From contig CM076145.1 in assembly GCA_038025085.1 (NCBI GenBank), positions 12,745,000 to 12,808,999 of the forward strand: a stretch of DNA of 64,000 nucleotides. The letters run 5' to 3'. The position numbers and the translations under genes were made by a program. Below the pieces are notes generated by a model, which saw only the letters and a program-made list of their open reading frames with translations, was not told where the DNA came from and ran no database searches. The stretch is from Tetragonia tetragonoides (Eukaryota; Streptophyta; Magnoliopsida; Caryophyllales; Aizoaceae). Below, piece after piece: positions 54,945-64,000 of the stretch (position 1 is its first letter; every line of letters begins with the position of its first letter).

Positions 54945-57878
54945 GACATGTCTTGTTCCTACAATACTAGAAGAAACAATGAAAGTTGAAAATTTTGCTT
55001 TTATGTAGACTACTCAATGTTTATGCAACTGTTCATTGTCTTTCTCTGTGTAGACATTTCCTTCTTGAGTCCTTTATCCGTAGTTGTTTTATTATCTGTA
55101 AAGCTGTGCTTATTCATTTGGTAGGTTTCTATAGTTTATGTTTCATGTTTTTGCTACTCAGCTCTCTTTAGAAATTTCTAACTCTTTTCTGACTATTTGC
55201 AGCATCTGATTCTCTCTTTAATCAAGTTAGTTGCTGTCAGGGTGCTGGTCACAAGGGATATGTGATATAGAATAATTCTTAGTTCATTTTCAGCTCTTAA
55301 AAGATGCTTAAAACTTCCTGGTATTGTGGACTGAAAAGGATATATATATGTGCTTTCAGGGTGGATCAATATAGGTGTTTGTTCGGTGTTTGTCTCATTG
55401 TATTCTGTATTGCGAAACCAACCTGAGCAATAAGAATATCTACTTTAGACGTAGATTGGCACTGATGCGATCAAAGCGCAATGATCCTTACTGGTTTGAC
55501 ATATTTTTTTTCCTACTTCTAGTTGGATATTGAAGGCTTGCACGTTGTTTGGAGACATGTTCTTGGCTATTGGAGGACTGTATGCTGTTCTTTTTGTGCT
55601 GACACTTGTGTTCAGGTGATTACTATTGCTTTGAAGTTTAAAGTCAAACTCATTGCATGTTATACATTATATGTATGCTGAATGGAACCTAGTTTTAGGT
55701 TTAATTTCCATGTCTGTTAGATAGTGTATAACTATGACAGCATTTTGAATCATGGTGTGCTAATTTTTCATAGGAGAAGATGAAAATCAAAATGAATTGA
55801 TCATTCTCTCTCCTCTTTTGGTTTTCTCTTTGATGATTTACTCTCACCACCAACCCCGTCTATGCTTTGATTTTTTTTTTTTTTTGTAGAGCGACTGTAG
55901 GAAATTGCTCAAGGTTTGCACTCATCTATCATTGTTCATGTCTTAAATGTTTTTCTCCCATTTTGTAAGCGAACATAAGTTTTTTAGTAAATTTCAATTG
56001 ATTTTTGTTCTGTACTACTTTCAATTGTGATGGTAAAATTTCAATCTTAGGTGAATCTAAATCTCAATGGGGCAAGGAAAATCAATCATTACTCAACAAA
56101 TAGAAATGCTTGGCCCTCTAACTGCTAGAAGGTATATTGTCTTCAATTTTGGTCGTCACTTTCTATTGTTAATTGCATAAATGACGCAGGTAACTTAATA
56201 ATATATGTTGCAATGTGCTGAATCGATGGGCCACTAGGCCATATATCGCGCAGGTAGTATGCTTTTATTCGTGTGTTGTTGTAGGTCTAATGTTTAAAAA
56301 TAGTTTGGGAATGATTCCTGTTACCTTGTAGAGTTTTGAGAAACAGAGTCAGTTGCCCATTTTTGCTTGTGAATTATGATTAACTATTCGTTAACGAATA
56401 CAACTTAAACTTCGTTTATGTTAATACATGATGTCATCACATTCATATGAAATACTAAACAGAAGTTGTTGATAAGTATCATGTTATATCTGTTTTGAGT
56501 TTATTGGAAACTTAGGAAAATGGTCCCAACTTCTGGTGTCCTTGTCTATCAAAAGTTACTGTTTCTAATGTGTCTTTGCTATTTTACTGTCCCTTATAAT
56601 GGGAGTATGGGTTTTCTTTACACGATACCCTAATGACTAAAATGAGAATGCCTGAATCTAATTTCTGTCAATATCATTTTGGTTATGGAGACCTCCATTG
56701 AACGTATTGTAATATTATCTATTCATATTTTATAATTGTCGTTGTATATCTCTCTCAACCTTTGGCTAAGATCAAGTGTAGCATCGGTTTAGGAGGCTCC
56801 ATAAGAGGTTATGCTATGAGTGACAAATTTTGATCTCTTGAGGTATGAATTCGATTTAAATGTTTGACTGCATTTGGTTGAGAGTACAATGCATGTATTT
56901 CTAGATTTAAAAATAGGTATGTAGTGACAGTGTTATGTTTGTGTGTTCTGTCTTTGTCGTCCTCACTTGGTAATGAGTTGCTGCTGACATTTGTTGTTGT
57001 TGCCATGAAGATTATGTTGCTGTCTGTTAAGCTCGGCTGCTGCTGTCATGAGGCATCTTGCTGCTGCACCTTGGTGCTGCTTTGTAAATTGAAATGTTGT
57101 TGTGGCTGCTGTGCGTGCTGATAGTAGACGCTTGTTTTACCTTCGACTTTCTGATGCAGACATCTAATACACAAGTTGGTTGTTTGTTCACATGTTTTTA
57201 GGTCCTCGAGCATCAGAAAGAATAAGAGTAAAACGTCTCAGCATGATGACACACGACAATGTAAAGGCAGGTTCTTTTCGTTCCAACTTCAAACTACTTT
57301 GTTTGCCAAATTTACTTCTTTATCTTCTATCTGTAGTACATATTAGAAGGGGAGCAGTAGCAGCAATTCAAACTAGGAAATCTTAAGATAGTTTGGCCAC
57401 CTACGTCGTCTTGTATTGTTGTATCCTGAAACACTGACTATGATCTTGTGCTTACTAGTTAAAGTACTACCCTATCGAATCAAAAAGGAATTGACTTAGT
57501 GACATTTTAGTTCAGCTTTTTTCAATATTGATTGAGTTCTTTCTACCGATCACAGTGGACGAAAAGGAGATTGCCGCTCGGTTTAGTACCGATTTTCCAT
57601 TATTCATCTGTAAAGTAATGTTGTCCAGAGCTATTTTAACGTTGGTTCCGTGTTTATCAGCTGCTGCTGTTGTTATTATTTGTGATACTATTGCACTCTA
57701 ATATCTGTATTTGCTGCATTATAATGCTAATTTGGCAGTGTTGTGTTCTGTTTGTTGAATTATGTTAGCAGTTATATTGCTAGTTGCAGGCCCATGTTGT
57801 CAAGGGCTTGGTTCTCGTATATGTGATGTCTCAAGGGTTTGTTTTGCTCCTTTTATAACTATGGACACGGGGTATAAG
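54945..57878. other. CACTA internal region, unassigned
   Basis: About 2.9 kb of AT-rich, intron-like sequence with short exon-like islands, for example 56050-56130 (AG before, GT after; one frame starts MGQGKSIITQQ) and 57203-57260. I do not recognise a protein. It also includes the U2-like segment at 56746-56790 and CTGCTG-rich sequence at 56985-57120. Confidence 0.5.
56746..56790 (+). pseudogene. U2 snRNA 5'-end fragment (pseudogene)
   Basis: ATATCTCTCTC-AACC-TTTGGCTAAG then GGCTAAGATCAAGTGTAG (56764-56781, exact to U2) match the first ~45 nt of U2 snRNA, the part that pairs with U6 and the branch point. The branch-point-recognition GTAGTA reads GTAGCA, and homology stops soon after, so it is not a working gene. 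The origin could be retrotransposition of a U2 fragment or a U2-derived SINE head. Confidence 0.75.
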
Positions 57879-60777
57879 TGTAATACCCCGTATATTTTCA
57901 GTATTTTCCGAAATTAATTTATTATTTTCTAAAGTAGTATTTATTTAGTTTTATAGTCATTGAACTTAATACGTTGATTTAAGTTTGGTGTGTATTTATT
58001 TTTGGCTTTTACGTGAAAAAAGAAAAATGAGGTATTTGAGTTCTACTAGAATCTGTCCAAGTCTCCACCGCCTCCCTATTTCTTAAAAGCGTGGTTCTTA
58101 GCTTTGCTTTTCAAAAGCCTTTGTTCGTGCCCCTGAGCAAAACCCACGACACCAACACCAGCACCCACAATCCTCGACCACCACCACCGCGACTGCCCTT
58201 CTCTTCTCTATTTTCTTGCTCATCTCGAAACTCTACTGCTGCTCCTCTTACTTTGCTGTTGATCGAAGATTTTCGCTGCCTTTTTCTCTCTCCTGCGCAT
58301 GTCTCTTTTCTGTTAAGGGCGGAACTTCTCTCTTCTCTGTTGTAGTGCGCTGTTGTCGTTGCTGTTTTGCTGGTTGCAGACCACCACGAGTTGGTTGACG
58401 ACCCAATTAGACCGCCCGGAGTCATGGGTTTGTGGCGTAGCTTGCCACCGTCCTCATCCTTTCTCTCTCCTAGTTGGTTTGTTTTCCAAAACCCTAAGCC
58501 CTAAATTGAATTGGGTATTTAGTGACTTGAATTCTGAATTGGGTTTTAATTTATCTATTTTGTTAATATGCATATATGATGGATGTTTGAGGATTGAATT
58601 GGAGGATTTATGGTGCGTAATGGCTTTCGGTGGTTCGATTAGAGGTAACTACGTCTGTTACGTCAGATTCATTTTACATTCAATTTGAGCCTAATTATGT
58701 GTATATGTGAATTATAATGGGGGATTGGTTCTGATTTGAATTTGAGGAGCATATGGTAGGTAAATAGTAAGGTTTTATATAATGAAATTCAGTTTCTGGT
58801 TTGTTAGGGTTCACGATAAATTGGTACTAAGTGTGTGGGTGATTGAACTGAGTTATATGTGAAACTGGGTATTGGGGTGATACTAGTATTTTATCAAAAT
58901 TCAGTCCATCAGTAGTGTGATAACTAGTAAGTATACTGTATGAGCATGTCAAGATGGATCATATTTGGTTGCTTGACAACTGTATACACTTTAAATGAGC
59001 TTCTGGAGTATTTAGTTTTGGTTGTTTAGTGTCATGTTACATTGTTACCTTGTTGCCTAGTGGGTGAAAGAGATAGGAAGATAATTTTGGTCATTAAATG
59101 AAAGGGGCTTACAGTGTTCCATATATGTTGTCCATAATAAATTTGTTTGCGTAAAGTAGGAATCTAGCTATATGATAAGTAAAGGTATGTTAGAAGTACA
59201 ACAGGATGATTAAAACAAATTGAAAGCATGTTTAAATGTTAGAATGTGCAAGTCTATAAGGCTGTGCTATTTGGACTCTTAGTAGGCGTGTGTATGTTTG
59301 ATGAGAGTATGAGATACTATATAACTAGCTATTGAGGGTCTATTTACAGGTCTATGAACCTTCTTTTATTATTTGTTGGTTCGGAGATAAGATTGAGTAA
59401 TATTTTGATGTCTACCCATTTGCTTGGAAAGTAGTGTTCCATAGTAAAATCATGTACTATATATCAGCTAAGTATTAGACATGGTGATTGGGTCCCAAAA
59501 AGAGTAAGGAATATATGAAAAGATGATTAAAGTATGCTTTACTAGCTTGTTAACAGGAGGATTATGACTATGTTTTGTTGTTAGCAAGTACAAACGAAAA
59601 GAAAATGACAGTTAAAGTGCTATAGAGCTATGAGCTTGAAATGAATGATGTGAGCGAGTATATGACGTACAGTGAAAACATCATAAGAAAGGAAAGAAAT
59701 GAAGAGCTATTAAGATCTCAAATAAGATATAAAAAGAATAAAGAATGCTGATATGATTGTTACTACCAACTAGCTGTAGATATGTGAGTAATTATGTGAT
59801 GTGTTGTGCTAATATCAGAAGATAAAAAAGAAATGAAAAGCTACTTAAGCTACTTATAACGTAAAGTGGAAGATGGCTCGGGGCAGTACGAACCTAATGG
59901 TACTCCAGATGTGTTATATGGGAGACGTTCCCAGAGCTTAGCTGTGGTCCCCAGTTGTGACCTAGCCCCCAGTTGTGGCTATGACGCCCAGTTGTGGTCA
60001 GCAGGTGTAGCACATTTGGCCCCCAGTTGTGGCTTGACCCCAGTTGTGGTTAAGGGTTTAAACGCCCCAGAGACGCGGCGACCCTAGGAACCTCTCCCTT
60101 ATGCCCAGCTCAGTAATGCAAGATTAATAATAAAAGCTTTCTGAAACTAGCGAGATAACCAGAGTTATAGAGGTTATCTAAAGATTGATAGTTGCTTATG
60201 TTTTGTGTAGGATTGATGATGTATCTTTAATGTAAATGCTATGGTGTATATAGACACAAAATAAGTAGATTAAAGTGTATATCGGAACTGAAGTATGTTT
60301 TATACGTTTAGACTTGATTTGAATTTAGAATGAGCTTTACGTGCTAGATATGAGTTACCAGCATTGCTGACGTTGCATAATCTTACCTTTTTGCAGATTA
60401 AAGTTTATGTTTACACAAATGCCAGTAAGGAACGCTTCAGAATAGACTTATGCAGGGATATAGTAGTTGTTCTTTTATTAAGCTAATTAAGTTGTAATTA
60501 AATAGATCACCTAGACTAATATTGAGATTATTGTTATTATTAGTTTTCAGTTGAGGAGCCTTACACTCATTCGTATGAGTGAGTGTGGCGGTAGCGCCCC
60601 GGATGTTATTGGAGTCTTCCACTGGGTGGTTGGATTTTGTTTTATATTTTGTTAAGCAGGTTCTTATAAGCCTTATTAGGCTGAGTAGTGTATTTACAAA
60701 AGAAACTCTGTCGGATTTTCGGCTCAAATCTATTTATTTTTATTTATTCATTTTAGTAGAAAATTCGGGGTGTTACA
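57879..60777. mobile_element. X2: 2,899 bp solo-LTR-like element
   Basis: TGTAATACCCCG ... CGGGGTGTTACA with 5-bp TSD ATAAG (57874-57878 and 60778-60782). Homologous to X1: shared CCCTAAGCCCTAAATTGA zone, GCATATATGATGGATG, and the GGTAGCGCCC / TACACTCATTCG end region. Same interpretation: solo LTR of a long-LTR family. It interrupts the CACTA interior. ORFs at 58091-58425 and elsewhere have no domain. Confidence 0.88.
59940..60075. repeat. CCCAGTTGTGG short-repeat cluster in X2
   Basis: Six to seven copies of (C)CCCAGTTGTGG, at the same place as the CCCCAGATGTGG cluster of X1. Confidence 0.86.
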
Positions 60778-60782
60778 ATAAG

Positions 60783-61429
60783 TATTCTATCAAGTAGGTG
60801 CTTTTGATCAGATTCATTTTATGATGCAAACACAAATGATGCAGGCACAAGTATCTGACCTTTGAATGTTGATTCTTTGAAAAATTAAACACTGTTGATT
60901 ACTTCGAAGCAGTTTTATTTGTTATTATGCAGGATGTCTCAAATGAGAAGTGAGATGGGAGCTTTAGCTTGTCATTGGTGAAAAATTTGTTCGAGTGGTT
61001 GATGGCAAAGTTCAAGAATAGTGGTTAATGTCGTCTAGTAGTACATGTAAAGATATTTTGTAGTGGTGTTGTGAAGCGACTAATTCAAGACTAGTAGTTC
61101 ATTTATTTTTTCTTTTTTTTTCTTTTTTTATAGATGTAATCGCTACACTTATTTTTAAAGCTCATGTGTTGACAATATATGGATGATATATATTTGATTA
61201 TATTAATGGTGAAATATATATGTTATTTAGCTTATTGAAAGGGTGCAACAGGTATATGCGATAACATCTATGTGATAAATAATACTGGTCATAACATAGA
61301 TGTGATAACATCTACGTGATAAACAATAATTGATAAAAAAAATTCTGCGCACACTTTGCCACACTTTTTTGAGTAGTAAATAATTTCCCGCCTTCTAAAC
61401 CGGTGAAAATATCTACAAATTAGATACAT
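60783..61429. other. CACTA interior, right of X2
   Basis: Includes a Met/Gln-rich coding-like stretch near 60825-60865 (MMQTQMMQAQ) that could be the end of a transposase-like protein, but this is weak. 61255-61330 holds two to three copies of ATAACATCTA(T/C)GTGATAAA. No gene called. Confidence 0.5.
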
Positions 61430-61605
61430 TTAAAAGCGTGGAGAAAAATAATTGCCATGGGAATAAGTGTGGTTATGTTGTGACACTTAAAAGCGTGGTA
61501 AATTATCCACATTGAATTTAGTCACGCTTTTCAAAAGCGTGGTAAAAATCTTTTTCCACGCTTGAAAGTGTGGTAAACCAGCGGTTTTTAGCGTGGTTAA
61601 ATAGC
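61430..61605. repeat. CACTA right subterminal repeats
   Basis: AAAAGCGTGG-type motifs recur in both orientations: near 61432, 61489, 61535 and 61588, and reversed (CCACGCTT, CACGCTTTTC) near 61525 and 61556. Such clusters are the transposase-binding sites of CACTA elements. The left end has a weaker matching set. Confidence 0.8.
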
Positions 61606-61620
61606 TTTTTTGTTGTAGTG

Positions 61621-62497
61621 AATGTGCTTCGCTTATCAACCCTTTCAATTCTACTCCACAATTCAAATTGTTTTATCTTTTTCGATCCATACATTTCCTT
61701 CAATCACCCATCATGTCTGTACTCTCTGGCTCGTGCAAAGTCTTTCAATACTCGAATAATCAAACTCCGCGCTCAAGGCTCGAGAACAATCCAGCAAGTG
61801 TTCCTCCCAATCCTGATATGGTGGATCATTCAATAAGTGTCACCCATCCAAGGTGAAGGCTCCTTCAAGGCCCTCCTATTCAATTCGATCAAAGAAGTGG
61901 TTTTTACTTTGGACCCCTAAGTCTTTTCTAAACTCGATTTTCAAAATCGCTTTTCTCAGTCTACTTTCTATGTTGGATCTTTTAGTTTCCATTTCAAGTT
62001 CAAGTCGATCTTCTATGTGTGTCTATTTCTCGAATGTGTGTTTCAATTGCCATGTTTGTGTGTGTCTTTGCATTTGCATTTACAGGAATACTTAACTCAA
62101 CTCAACCCCTCAAGTCAATTTGGCGACCCCGACAGCCATCTTCAATAATCAAGTCAACCATTCAAATCAATTTGGCGATCCCGACAGCCAACATCAATTT
62201 CAAGTCAATTTGGCAAATCTGACAGCCGACATCAATTTCAAGTCAATCTGGCGATTCTGACGCCAACATCAATATCAAGTCAATCTGGCGATCCTAACTG
62301 CCATATTCAATTTTCAATGTCAATCTGACGATCCTGACTGCCGTCTTTAATTCAAGTCAACTTGGCAATCCTGACAGCCATCAACATCAACATTGACATC
62401 TTCATCGACGGTTCCAATATGTGCTTGCATTATATGTTTTCAAAATGTGCATACTTTGCCCTTCGCTCTACTCGAGCTCGGCCAAAGTGGGGGCTTC
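61621..62497 (+). repeat. RT-D 3' non-coding region with ~38-bp tandem repeats
   Basis: RT-D resumes after the CACTA TSD. Seven diverged repeats of the form AAGTCAATTTGGCGA(C/T)CC then CGACAGCCA lie at about 62111-62393. The TTTGGCGACCCC core looks like a primer-binding-site-type sequence. The polypurine tract AAAGTGGGGGCTTC closes the region at 62484-62497. Confidence 0.8.
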
Positions 62498-63168
62498 TGT
62501 AGATACACTAATGTGTCCCCCCTTTTTCAATGCCCAATGATGATAACCTATAATGAACATAATGAATTGAATGTCAATATTCGAAATACTTGTGCTTATT
62601 TGTGTCCCATTATCAACATTTATTCCGTACTCTTCACATTTTCATACCATCAAATATCTCTTTCCATAAGCTTTCCATCACCATTATCTCATTTGTCCCA
62701 AACGGATATCGGAGTCAAAAGCTATGATCTAATGAAGCTAAGGGTTAAAAGCGATGTTCTCATACCTGCATATCACGGTTCAAGACATATTTCTAGCCAT
62801 TAAACGATTAAAAAGAGTATTAGCCCACTAGGCTTGTATTCCCCTTTGAAATAGCTTTCCAATGATGTATTAAAGGCCAAAATCCCATTAGAAACGAAGG
62901 AGATACGATCCGATGATTGATTAATGCACTGAAACAGACACCTCTCTAGTGTTTTGGCCATAACTCATAGGATACTTGTGCTATATAAGCCCACATTATG
63001 TCAAACGAAATCACTTTGAACAGGAATCGAACGCACAAAACATCAAGCCAATCGGAGGTCCAACGAGACCTCCAGCGGCGTTTTTGTGGGAGCGGAGACA
63101 GTGAAATGGGCCACCAACCCCAGCGGTGAATCGCTGAGCCCCAGAGGCGTACCGCTGGGCACCAATTT
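62498..63168 (+). repeat. RT-D 3' LTR, truncated
   Basis: Starts TGTAGATACACTAATGTGTCC after the polypurine tract and aligns with 32602-33300 (both include CCAATGATGATAACC and AACGGATATCGGAGTC). It ends prematurely at GGGCACCAATTTTTGCC, where the 5' LTR goes on with GGCCCGGGAACC; hence its TATA half is lost. Confidence 0.88.
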
Positions 63169-63475
63169 TTGCCTTGTGTTTCTTCATTTCGATTCAATAA
63201 AGTCAATTACTTTTCTCTATTGTGTTATATCTTCTATCTATGGAACACTCAAATTCAATGATGAATCCAAGTTGCAATAATTCATTAATGCTAAGGGAAA
63301 AGATGATCAATTCAAATCAAAGGACAAAAATAAGAATAAGAGCATGTGTCCATGAGTCAAGTTGAGGACAAGAGGCATTCATTTGTCACCCTTTATCAAT
63401 CCTTTTCAATCCACATTGCAAATCCGCTTGCAACCAAGTTTGGCCTCAAACACATAGCCATTACTTTCACACCCA
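63169..63475 (+). repeat. Copy of RT-D internal segment fused to its LTR
   Basis: Matches 52256-52556. The fusion has about 3 bp (GCC) of shared sequence with the LTR, pointing to end-joining or template switching. It includes an ORF-like stretch but nothing recognisable. Confidence 0.86.
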
Positions 63476-64000
63476 CGCGCCTAGCCATCAAAAATCGGGC
63501 TAACTGGTCAAACGACCTAAGCCTTACATTGGGCTCAGCTGATCCAACAATCTTAGCCTTACAAGGACCACACGGCCTAAATCCAATTGCGGGAAGAATA
63601 GGTCGACGAACCTAGCCTTTACATAAGCTTTATGTCTTGTGCGCAAAATCCTACAACTAATGGACACAAGCTTCACGTCTTGTGAACAGGCACACCAGGC
63701 CAACGCCTTTTGCAACAATCTGGCTCAAAGCCTTACAAAAAGACAGTGCGTAAGGTCGATTGGCCAAGCCAGGACCTTACAAAAAATAAAGCATACAATT
63801 CAGGTGCTGTAAACAAACGAAAGGTGAACAGAAATAGAAGTTGGCAAAAAGTCTATTTCATTTCATCAATCGCCCAAAATATACACGCCTCATCAGGCCA
63901 AGATCCCAAAAATTACAGGCCTCAACAGGCCGATATCATCATTGAAAAAAAAAATAAAATAAAAGGAAAAAGCTAGACTAAAAAAGACCATATCAAGGCG
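63476..64000. other. Unassigned sequence at the right edge
   Basis: Non-coding by motif. Contains loosely repeated CTTACA(A/T) and AGGCC words (TCAGGCCAAG, AACAGGCCGAT) and an A-rich stretch near 63940. It may be the 3' part of RT-C or another family member; I cannot decide. Confidence 0.4.

Larger units (their letters stand above)
53304..61620. mobile_element. CACTA (En/Spm-type) DNA transposon, 8.3 kb with nested insertions
   Basis: Starts CACTACAACAAA and ends TTTGTTGTAGTG, perfect 12-bp TIRs, with the 3-bp TSD AAT (53301-53303 and 61621-61623). Subterminal repeats confirm the class. LINE-3 and X2 are later insertions; without them it is ~4.6 kb. I find no recognisable TNPD-type transposase, so it is probably non-autonomous, perhaps with captured host sequence. 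Interrupts RT-D. Confidence 0.93.

Noticed and set aside
56746..56790. Functional U2 snRNA gene
   Set aside because: Branch-point-recognition motif is altered, homology stops after ~45 nt, and no USE/TATA promoter layout is seen upstream.
58091..58425. Ser/Leu-rich ORFs in X2 as host genes
   Set aside because: CT-rich leader-like sequence with overlapping opposite-strand ORF; the equivalent in X1 is not open in the same way.

Overview
The window is plant nuclear DNA, most likely from a eudicot with a repeat-rich genome. I see no host single-copy gene, rRNA gene, intact tRNA gene or prokaryotic feature. It holds a tandem satellite array followed by a deeply nested stack of transposable elements: LTR retrotransposons, LINEs, a CACTA transposon and a hAT-type MITE. 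The satellite and the nesting fit pericentromeric or similar heterochromatin, but position on the chromosome is inference. The species cannot be named from the sequence.

Layout, left half. 1-3558 is a satellite with a ~168 bp monomer and signs of higher-order structure. 3559 to ~5555 is a minus-strand, gag-only LTR retrotransposon (RT-A) cut at its 5' side. ~5556-17099 is a nearly full but decayed LINE (LINE-1). Its reverse-transcriptase ORF is split by RT-B (8360-15296), a coding-poor LTR element with 5-bp target-site duplications (TSDs) and an internal 2,727-bp tandem duplication that leaves it with three LTR copies. 17106-24799 is a macro-repeat of ~3 kb: an AT-rich module, a GC-rich minisatellite and five ~300 bp monomers. 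It is present about 2.3 times and its second unit is interrupted by a truncated LINE (LINE-2, 14-bp TSD).

Layout, right half. From 24800 runs a plus-strand Tat-lineage Ty3/gypsy element (RT-C) with gag, protease, RT, RNase H, a second RNase H and the start of integrase. It carries a solo LTR of the RT-A family and an 815 bp hAT-type MITE. Its integrase is broken at 32601/32602 by a second Tat-like element, RT-D (gag only). RT-D is in turn split by RT-E, a minus-strand Tat-like element at 33842-49247, and by a CACTA transposon at 53304-61620. RT-E and the CACTA each contain a ~2.8 kb solo-LTR-like element of one family (X1, X2). The CACTA also holds a truncated LINE with an RNase H domain (LINE-3) and a mutated U2 snRNA fragment.

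The most interesting part is RT-E. Its own sense genes are gutted: the gag core and the whole protease-RT-RNase H block are missing, and the integrase has lost its first catalytic Asp. Yet on the opposite strand it carries two host-like genes. One is a multi-exon plant mobile domain (PMD) gene at 39057-42014, with canonical splice sites and mostly open exons. The other is a PMD-superfamily-like ORF at 42551-43854 with its own TATA box and poly(A) signal. Because they lie antisense to the element's genomic RNA, their introns would survive retrotransposition. PMD proteins such as Arabidopsis MAIN and MAIL1 act in silencing and genome stability, so a retroelement that carries them invites follow-up.

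All boundaries rest on TG...CA ends, TSDs, primer-binding sites and polypurine tracts read directly from the sequence. Family names come from motif recognition, not database searches.
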